Assembly: GCA_020650975.1 (NCBI GenBank) | Contig: JAIPMN010007645.1 | Span: 1 to 21,642 of the forward strand | Direction of reading: 5' to 3' | DNA length: 21,642 bases | Source: Apostichopus californicus | Lineage: Eukaryota > Echinodermata > Holothuroidea > Aspidochirotida > Stichopodidae | In this document: one piece after another, positions 10,269-17,500 of the stretch | How positions within the stretch are numbered: position 1 is the first letter of the stretch | Layout of the letters: each line of letters starts with the position of its first letter | Position numbers and translations under genes: made by a program | The notes under the pieces: model-generated | What the model saw: only the letters and a program-made list of their open reading frames with translations | The model's database searches: none | Told to the model about the DNA's origin: nothing

Positions 10269-10300
10269 AACCGGTTAATTCTTTACACAGTTAACCGGTT
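10269..10300. promoter_or_regulatory. pair of Grainyhead-type sites (AACCGGTT)
   Basis: The perfect palindrome AACCGGTT occurs at 10269-10276 and 10293-10300, embedded in a 12-base direct repeat, GTTAACCGGTTA, with a 24-base offset. AACCGGTT is the core consensus of Grainyhead/CP2-family factors, which control animal epithelial genes. Two perfect sites this close could form an enhancer element. The target gene, if any, lies outside the window. A small tandem duplication would explain the pair without function. Confidence 0.4.
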
Positions 10301-10617
10301 ATTGAAAAACCGAAGGATGCTTACCCCCTCTCTTTAAACTCGAATTTAACAAGCTTTGCAAAAGCTTAGCTAATCTATAAATGAAATCAGTATCTGAAAA
10401 GTAAAGTGCATAATTATTATTATATGCATTTCTGGTTTTTCAGTAAAAAAAAAAACCAGTATACGTTATAGAGTTAGATAATATCACGAAATAAGTTCAC
10501 GGAGACTGTCCCTGTAATTTACCCATGAAATACTCAGTTAACTAAAAGTAGTCAATGGTTATCAAGAATGGTCGTAATTTGTAACTGAAATCAGTAGCTG
10601 AAGAGAAAAGAGAGAGG

Positions 10618-10668
10618 AAGAGGGTGGGTGTGGGTGGGGTTGGGTGGGGGGGGGGGGTTGGAGGCGGA
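10618..10668 (+). repeat. G-rich tract with canonical G-quadruplex motif
   Basis: GGGTGGGTGTGGGTGGGG at 10622-10639 has four G3+ runs with loops of 1, 3 and 1 bases, which meets the standard quadruplex pattern. It is followed by further G-runs, including about twelve in a row near 10646-10657. The tract follows a GA-rich stretch. No gene is seen nearby, so a promoter role is unsupported. Confidence 0.75.
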
Positions 10669-10711
10669 TGAAGATAGGAAGACAGGATAGCGCGGAATGA
10701 CGGTGTGGATA

Positions 10712-10728
10712 GTACACGTGTACACGTG
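10712..10728. promoter_or_regulatory. paired CACGTG E-boxes
   Basis: CACGTG occurs at 10715-10720 and 10723-10728, inside the 12-base palindrome GTACACGTGTAC and its continuation. CACGTG is the core site of bHLH-ZIP factors. The context is TG-rich simple sequence, so the pair may only be microsatellite variation. Confidence 0.25.
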
Positions 10729-10729
10729 T

Positions 10730-12030
10730 GTATCGATGTGTGCGTCAGTTGATCAGTGGAGAATGTGTTTTTTTCTTCGAATCACGTTTCGACAGATTAC
10801 TGCATACTAAATATTCAAGACTACTTACAAAACTTCCCTGAAGTACGAGAAGAGAACCGAGAAGCAATTAGTCTTCTAACTTTCCCTACAAAAACAACAA
10901 AAAGTTATAATAAAAAATGACAGAAACGGAGACATTTGTTTGAGTAATCATAATTGACAGTCAAGTTTACCTAGGGTATATAGTTCCATTTCAGAACGGG
11001 TTGTTCACCCATGTATTGATACAAGACATACAGACGTTTTGCTTTTGTTTGTTTTTTGTTTTAAAAAGGGGGAAAATAAAGTATTTTGTTTCTTTACACG
11101 ACAGATATTCAAAGTTAACAGCTATGGCATCAGCTGGTCTACGTCATAGTCACGTGATACCAGCCGAACTGGATCTCTAAATTCAACATATTGACGTAAG
11201 TTCAGTATCAGCTCTATGATTAATTTCAGCTATTAATATTAAATTTCGTAGGTTTCTTATGACAAGGTAGGATGGCAGCGATATCACTCCTTGCAATGTA
11301 CACGATATGAGCCATATTATGTCTCTTTCTCCGCGCCAGTAATCAAATTTCTTCGATACGATCCTGTTACGATGTAACGCAATTACTGGTGTGTTGGCGA
11401 TATCGTTGCTAGTCAATCCGGCCTGGTTAAATTTAATTAGCGGATTAAAATGACAAGTGCTTTGTTTGGAAGGTTCATTGCTTGCTGGGATGTATTAATT
11501 GTTTTCTTTTTCTTCTTCAAGTGTGTGTGTGTTTTTTTTTGTATTTTACTTTTCTAGTCTTTTCCGTAAGCAAACATATCATGTATAGTGTCAAAATCTT
11601 TCTTTAATGCAATTATTTATTTTTAACTGGAAAGCCAAGAAAAGGAAGTTTTCTATTGAAGACAAAAAAAAAACACACAAAAAAAAAAAAAACATTAGAC
11701 TAACTGTAGTGATTTCTGCATATATAAGTTACGACAGGCATGTGAAATTGATATGAAATTGATATGTCATTTTACGTCATAACATGTCTTCAGCCGTTTG
11801 AAACGAAACACCAATTAACTACACCAAGAGTTTCACTGTATAAATATTTCATAAAGAGTCGAAAGAAAATGTTCCTTTCTTTTATCATTAATGAAGAAGT
11901 TACATTACTTTGGGCCTATACCCAAAAAAAATAAAAAATAAAAAATAAAATAAAGTTAGGCAAGTTAGGCCTGACAAATAGCAGTGGTGCATTAATAACA
12001 AAAGGCGGGCTATTTAGAAGACATTTACTA
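10730..12030. other. AT-rich intergenic region
   Basis: No gene was recognised. TCACGTGA (11150-11157), an MITF/TFE-type palindrome, is present. An A-rich stretch with CA interruptions lies at about 11662-11693, and a duplicated GAAATTGATAT lies at about 11740-11765. Confidence 0.45.
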
Positions 12031-12644
12031 TTCCAGGGGCGTATTTCTTACGGCGCCGAGGAAGGGACTTGAAAGTGTTAAACTGTCATTAAACATGCTG
12101 AAAGTACAGGGCAAACCAGCAATCAGGGAAAAGCCTTATAGGTTCCGACGGACAAAGCCTCCCGCACCTGAAATATTTTCAAGGAGTTTCGGGTTTTCTA
12201 GTAGCGATTTTCAAGCACAGAAATGTATATTTTAGAAAGAGGAATTATTATGAACTTTATTTGTTAGCAAATTATTGGGAGGAGGGGGGGGGGGGTGATT
12301 GGCGGAAATTGGGTGAGACGGGGTTAATAACGCTGACGTCCTCAACCTCGAAACAGTTTTCCCTTTTATTTCTCAACGTTATCGTTACAAATGGATCTGC
12401 CTGTACCAAGAATAAATCGATTACTATTACGTAACGGGTTGCCCTTGCAGCCATGGAAACTGTACTTTTTAGAACAGTTTGTGTAAGGTGTAAAATGGTT
12501 TCCAAGTGCATTCATTATCTGGTCTGTAAGGCGATACGAATAAAAATAATCTTCCAAGACAGATATTTTGTTCGAGAGGCAAATGTCACATCTTTGAACT
12601 GATACACTGTCCAGACTTGTAGATAGTCCTTACTACTCGTATAA

Positions 12645-12950
12645 GTTACTTGTACTCGGAGTCATGGATTTGTACTCGTACAGTTTGGAAATGTAAGGTA
12701 CCAGGTAGTACAGTAATGTGTTCTCGTACTCGCGTTCAGAGGCTGGTACTCGAACTAGACTTAAATAAGGGGAATTCTTCTTGTACTCACACTCATGCTA
12801 TTGTACTCATACTATTGTACTCGTATTCATACTATTGTACTCGTATTCATGCTGTTGTTCTCGTACTCATGCTGTTGTACTCACACTCATGCTGCTGTAC
12901 TCGTACTAATAATGTTGTACTGGTACTCATTGTACTGGTACCCATTGTGC
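12645..12950. repeat. 20-bp minisatellite (TTGTACTCGTACTCATGCTG), left part
   Basis: The best copies lie at about 12851-12930, where successive 20-base units TTGTTCTCGTACTCATGCTG, TTGTACTCACACTCATGCTG and CTGTACTCGTACTAATAATG follow directly. To the left the array degrades into irregular TACTCGTA-containing sequence. The period of 20 is not a multiple of 3, so the long frame through it (Tyr/Ser/Val/Leu-rich) is not a conserved protein. The array is cut at 12950 by a LINE fragment and resumes at 13551. Confidence 0.85.
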
Positions 12951-12951
12951 A

Positions 12952-13221
12952 GTGTTTATTTTTAAGTCTATTAATAATAAATTACCAGTCAATTTTAATA
13001 ATTACTTTAATTTCAATTATAATATACATAACTACTACACCAGATCCTCTGGACATTTATTTTCATTGCCCATAAATACCGATGTCTTTAAACGTTCCAT
13101 CGTCTGTTATGGTGTTAATTTCTGGAATAGCTTAAGCCATACATTAAGAAATATTAAGTACCTTAATTCATTTTCATTCAAGTTGAAAAATCATCTTTTA
13201 TCCAAGTATCAACATCTATAG
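12952..13221 (+). pseudogene. C-terminal end of LINE reverse transcriptase ORF (CR1/Jockey-group)
   Basis: The frame reads FIFKSINNKLPVNF, then HNYYTRSSG, then GVNFWNSLSHTLRNIKYLNS, then FKLKNHLLSKYQ and a TAG stop at 13219-13221. The succession 'H-x-Y-x-TR', 'WNSL' and 'FK-x-x-LK-x-x-L' is the standard C-terminal tail of ORF2 in CR1, L2, Rex1 and related non-LTR retrotransposons. It lies after the polymerase domain, so no catalytic residue is expected here. The 5' truncation is abrupt at about 12952, the result of incomplete reverse transcription. About 88 codons survive, intact to the stop, so the copy is fairly recent. The exact clade is not resolved. Confidence 0.85.
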
Positions 13222-13551
13222 ATCTACATTTGTCTCTGACTTTTAGTATTTCCCACATTATCACAATGCCCTTTTTGTTTAGTTTAGGGGTGGGGGGGGT
13301 GGTATAGGTCTTCTTGGTAAGGGGCTTTATTATCATGCTCATATCCTTAATACTTGTTATCTTTATATTTGGTGGGCTTCTTGTACAAGCTACGGCTTCC
13401 AAGCCCTTCCACCATTTTCTCTCCGTAATTTCCATTATTTTTCTTTTATATGATTTATTACTTATTATTTTCTTTGCATGGTATTGTTTTCACCGTCTTA
13501 TTATTATATAAACATTGTGAGGAAATGGAAAAATAAATGAAATGAAATGAT
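12952..13551 (+). mobile_element. 5'-truncated LINE insertion with 3' UTR and (AAATG)n tail
   Basis: The LINE copy comprises the ORF2 end (to 13221), a 3' UTR of about 300 bases, and a short tail of AAATGAAATGAAATGA at 13535-13550. In the 3' UTR, GGGCTT (13374-13379) can pair with AAGCCC (13401-13406), enclosing the palindrome CTTGTACAAG; such a hairpin could be the site the LINE enzyme recognises. A G/T-rich tract lies at 13286-13302. The element interrupts the 20-bp minisatellite at both edges, which fixes the insertion span. No clear target-site duplication is visible, partly because the target itself is repetitive; CR1-type elements often lack one. Confidence 0.85.
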
Positions 13552-13622
13552 GTTGTACTCGTATTCATGCTGTTGTAATCGTACTCATGCTGTTGTATTT
13601 ATGCTCGTGCTGTTGTTCTCAA
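13551..13622. repeat. 20-bp minisatellite, right part
   Basis: After the LINE tail, the array resumes as TGTTGTACTCGTATTCATGC and two to three further degenerate units (TGTTGTAATCGTACTCATGC, TGTTGTATTTATGCTCGTGC). This is the same unit as at 12850-12930, so the LINE was inserted into a pre-existing array. Confidence 0.85.
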
Positions 13623-13624
13623 CA

Positions 13625-14170
13625 CCCTCAATCAGTTAAAACAAATCTTATTCCATTTTGGAGATATCAGTTTTTAATGTTCCTTCATATAAAATATACG
13701 AAGACCTGAAATATGAAAAAGTCGAGGCACATATATTGAAATTTTCTATGTTTTTTGTAATTTATTAAACCCATTATTTAAATATTGAGAATAGTTTTTG
13801 CAAATTTTTTAATCTAAAATATTAAGTTATTAACATTACCCTTAATTTCAGTGGCAACTCATCCAATGCTTTATATTAGTAGATTCACAAAAGAAAAATA
13901 ACAGATTTCCAAATTCTTGTGGCACTATGACACCCCGATTTGATAAAATGACGAGAAAGTTATTTGAAACGTTTGTTTTTTCATTATGGTTAGTAGTTAA
14001 TTAATTTATTACCGAATTTTAAGCTGCAACTTTTTATGTTCATTAACATCAAAAGCGATATAATACACCTGAAGGTGATCCTCTTAAAGAGGAAACAACA
14101 TTACATAAGATTGTTTGTATCCTTTAACCCACCGTTGTCATTTCTTTCTGTTCAAATTTCATTGGCCGTA
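13625..14170. other. AT-rich intergenic region
   Basis: No gene, RNA or repeat was recognised; it is plain AT-rich sequence between the minisatellite and the next small repeat. Confidence 0.5.
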
Positions 14171-14228
14171 GGAAATGTATGTATGTATGCGTTTGTGTGT
14201 GTGTACGTGTGCGTTTGTTTTTCTATCT

Positions 14229-14377
14229 GACCGAGGACTTGAACAAAAGAATTTCAGGTCCTCGGTTGTGATTTCTAAAGAATCACCACGTCCTCGGAAG
14301 AATTCTATTGTATGGGGTATTGTTAAGGTTAGGGTACGTGGATTTGAACAATGGAAAATACAATGGGGTCCTCGGTT
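14229..14377. mobile_element. small inverted-end repeat, copy A (MITE-like)
   Basis: The unit begins GACCGAGGAC (14229-14238) and ends GTCCTCGGTT (14368-14377), an inverted pair matching at 9 of 10 positions. The octamer GTCCTCGG or its complement occurs four times inside (14231-14238, 14258-14265, 14290-14297, 14368-14375). A second diverged copy lies at 17031-17163, proving it is a dispersed repeat. It has no coding capacity and is too short to be autonomous. TG-rich simple sequence flanks it on both sides (about 14180-14217 and 14396-14420). Superfamily and target duplication are not evident. Confidence 0.65.
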
Positions 14378-15192
14378 GGAATGAAATACAAACATGCGTG
14401 AATGTGTGTGTGTGTATGTACGTATGATTACATATAAATTAAACCCAGTTCTCTTCAGTCTGCTCTTTATAAATACTTGATGATATGAATAAATAACTGT
14501 CTTTAAACTTCAAAATGCTTTTTTTTAATTTCACATGAGTGTCAAAATAAAGAGGATTAACTTCTGTAAATCTCTTTACAAAAGACACAGTTGCAAGTAA
14601 GAGGATTTCAGCATTTTATAATACTCTCAAACAGTCAATAACATATATCTCCTTTCCTTCTAGGAGGATTATAATTATTACTATCATTTGTTTGGTTTGT
14701 TATTCGTCACCTCCTTAAATATTTGAAGATAATGGGTAACTTTACTCGGTATGACAGTGCCTCCAGGTACACCAAAGCCTCATAAATTAATTAGATAGAT
14801 CCACATGAGAACAATTATGTTATATTTTGCTTTGCATATAATAATCTTACACCGTAGGCCAAATCGGATTGTCGTATTGTCTCACTTTGTTTATTTCAAA
14901 AAAACAAATGTTCGATTTCACTGCGGATTATCCACCGTTTTTTAACCAACAAGGCATACGCAATTAAACTTCACATTTCGTTTTGGATCGACACGATTGA
15001 CATGTTGGTATTTCTTTAATATTAACTCGCGCCATTAAGAAGGAATACACATTGCGGATGTACTTGTCTAGTAGTGCCAAAGCAACACAATGCTTCTCTT
15101 AATCAAGAATCATTTTTTTGGTATAAATTGAAACTGATTTCATTTCTGTCAAATTTACATTCAGGTTTCTGTAAATCGACTCATCATTATGT

Positions 15193-15200
15193 GTACTTCC
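15193..15200. repeat. hAT target-site duplication, left (GTACTTCC)
   Basis: GTACTTCC directly precedes the element and is repeated exactly at 16233-16240. Eight bases is the diagnostic length for hAT insertions. Confidence 0.9.
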
Positions 15201-16232
15201 CAGGGGCGTCGTGCGAAAATAAATTTTTTTTTTGGGGGGGGGGGCCGTGAGCAGGTGATGACTATCTAAGCGAAGCGCCACCACAGGTTGGCGCGCAGCG
15301 TACAAGAAATATTTTCGTCTGGCAGACCCCCAGATTGCAGGAAACGGCACTTCCCGTGCCTTATATGGCAGTAAGTAACACCCTAAAATTGATAAAAATT
15401 TCCGGCAATTTTTTATTTTGGGAAATATTCTCGAAGGAAGTGATCGCCATTTACTCCTCAGTTTACCAATGCCTCGTCTCCCAGAAGCGCCCAAAATTTA
15501 AGAATTCGAAACATTTTTGTGTTGGCTGATCCATGATCGCCGCCCATGCCCGTGAGAAGTGGTGACTGGGTGAAGAAAAAGCTATGCCGTTTGAAAACAT
15601 GGGCAGAAAAAGCGAAAGTAGCGAAACCTAAGGTAAAACGTGCAATAACGAAGTGATTATTTTCCAGGTTAATTGTGACTGTATTTGAAATGATTATTAT
15701 GATTCATTTTTTTCGAAACTACCTATCAGATCATGAGGAAAATTTATCCTGGTGGACCTTTTAGCGAACTGATTGCATTACTTAAGAAGAAGTTCACATG
15801 GAGTCCCATAATCTCTGTTCACTACATTTATCTTTCCGAACTTTGTTACAGGCTTAGAAAAAAATTAAAAAATTTACCATATTTTCATGGAAAATTGACT
15901 GACTTTGGCAAAGGTAACGGGTTGCACTTACTCTGGGACTACGTATATATAATATTGTTCAACGATGGCAGCGTTGATGGCACATTTGGTTCATTAGTTA
16001 TCAACCAGTAATTATTTAACTGTTTCGATTGACTGAATATCAACAATTAACAAACATTGACCAAGCAGTCAACAGAAGCCCCATTTCTCGTAGGCCCTAC
16101 AAGAAATTCAGTTGCTGAAACTGTTCGAAAACACTTTTTTTTTTAAATTATGACAAAATTTTATGACACCTTTGACAAAATTGGGGGGGGGGGCCTGTGC
16201 CCCCCCGGGCCCCAATGGGCACGACGCCACTG
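15201..16232. mobile_element. non-autonomous hAT-type DNA transposon, 1032 bp
   Basis: The left end is CAGGGGCGTCGTGC (15201-15214). The right end is GCACGACGCCACTG (16219-16232), whose complement is CAGTGGCGTCGTGC, a 13/14 match. An exact 8-bp duplication, GTACTTCC, flanks both ends. CAGNGGCG-type termini plus an 8-bp duplication define the hAT superfamily, moved by cut-and-paste transposase. Inside there are G-runs near both ends (about 15234-15243 and 16183-16194), a T-run, and only short frames; the longest (15733-16011, 92 codons) shows no dimerisation-domain or RNase-H-like signature that I recognise. It therefore has to be mobilised in trans. The perfect duplication and near-perfect ends suggest a fairly young insertion. 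Confidence 0.92.
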
Positions 16233-16240
16233 GTACTTCC
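16233..16240. repeat. hAT target-site duplication, right (GTACTTCC)
   Basis: This is an exact copy of 15193-15200, directly after the right terminal CACTG. Confidence 0.9.
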
Positions 16241-16244
16241 TCGT

Positions 16245-17000
16245 TGCAAATTCTAACGAAAATGACCCCAGTAAAATTGTCCAAACTCGGTTGTCACATG
16301 ATGATTATTTCCTTGCTTGATTTACTGTTCACCTGGTCATAGGACGAAGTCTTGGCGCCCTGTAAACACGTGCTTGGTTGTGACCATAGCAACTATCTTA
16401 ATCTGTGTGTTACTACATGTGTATCATAAATGATCATCACTAACACCCTGCATGAGATGCGAATTTCTTTAGACTATAGAGCGTTTGATAATCTACTTGT
16501 GTGACAGCTTTACTCTCAATTTATCTGCTTGATGAAAAAAGGTTCCCCCAAAATCACTAATAGGGAAGGTTATGAAATGTTAATTTTGCTGAGTAAGGAG
16601 CAAGTGACCTGTGATGAAATGTGAGCTATAGCTACAGCTACATACTATTGCAATTTAAATGAAAAATTAAAAGGAGAAAAGCAAATAGAAGAAGAAGAAG
16701 AAAAAGAAGAGAAGACAAAACAAAACACAAGTCATACTTGTGATGAACTTCACTAAAATGAACGAATATAATGTTGGATTACATATCAGTATGGTATAGC
16801 CCAAATGAAATATCCCCCACCACCCCTCCCCTCTCGCTTTTCCCTCCTCTTTCCGATTCTCCCCCATCCTTTTTTTGGAGGTCGACAGAGAAGGTCAAGT
16901 TACCTTTATAGATTGACATTCCCATATTTCTTCCTCTCCTTCAGAAAGCTTAAGCTGAACCAATGATATATTATTTATACAAGATATGTATATCTGAACG
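16245..17000. other. intergenic region
   Basis: No gene was recognised. A GAA-rich stretch (about 16675-16712) and a C/T-rich stretch (about 16815-16870) are simple sequence and produce only artefactual frames. Confidence 0.5.
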
Positions 17001-17030
17001 GTGTGTGTGTGTGCACTTCTGTTGTAATCA

Positions 17031-17163
17031 GACTTAGGACTTGAACAAAGGAATTCATTTGGAAAGATCACCACGTCCTCAGAAGAATTCTATTGTTAAA
17101 GGGTATTGTTAAGATGAAAGGAACGTGAATTTGAACAATGGAATAACAATGGGGTCCTCAGTC
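17031..17163. mobile_element. small inverted-end repeat, copy B (MITE-like)
   Basis: The ends are GACTTAGGAC (17031-17040) and GTCCTCAGTC (17154-17163), inverted with one mismatch. It aligns along its length with copy A, sharing GGACTTGAACAAA, ATCACCACGTCCTC, AGAAGAATTCTATTG, GGGTATTGTTAAG, TTTGAACAATGGA and CAATGGGGTCCTC. It lacks about 14 bases in the left third. The CCTCGG motifs of copy A appear here as CCTCAG, consistent with loss of CpG by deamination, so copy B looks older. TG repeats lie just upstream (17001-17014), as for copy A. Confidence 0.65.
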
Positions 17164-17483
17164 TGAATGTAAAACACACCTGTGGGTGATGACGTGTGTA
17201 TGTTATGAAATCAATACATATATAACCATTGAAAACATATATCTTTCCCGCCATGTATTTAATTGTGCAGATTCGTGTTCAAAGCAAAAATTCAAATATT
17301 TATTGTTATTGGAATCATGCCGTATAGTGTGTACTCATCGATCATTTAAAGAATAGATATAATTGTCCGTAATCTTAGTCATAAGGCCTACAAGCAAGAA
17401 AATATGCTATCGATGAATATATAATGTACACACCTGGCAACAGATTTTCTTCATCAGAACGTGACAAAAGCGAGTTTCTTTTA

Positions 17484-17500
17484 AAGAGAGAGAGAGAGAG
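17484..17500. repeat. (GA)n microsatellite
   Basis: AGAGAGAGAGAGAGAGA is a simple dinucleotide array. Confidence 0.85.

Noticed and set aside
9756..12034. One large hAT element between the CAGGGG-like motifs
   Set aside because: The two motifs point away from each other and lack matching 8-bp flanks.
12650..13075. 141-codon plus-strand frame across the TACTCG minisatellite
   Set aside because: The 20-bp unit gives no constant peptide repeat, and the frame runs into the LINE in the wrong phase.
15733..16011. 92-codon frame inside the hAT element as a possible transposase
   Set aside because: No hAT dimerisation domain, zinc-finger or catalytic block was recognised. It is too short and is probably a chance frame.
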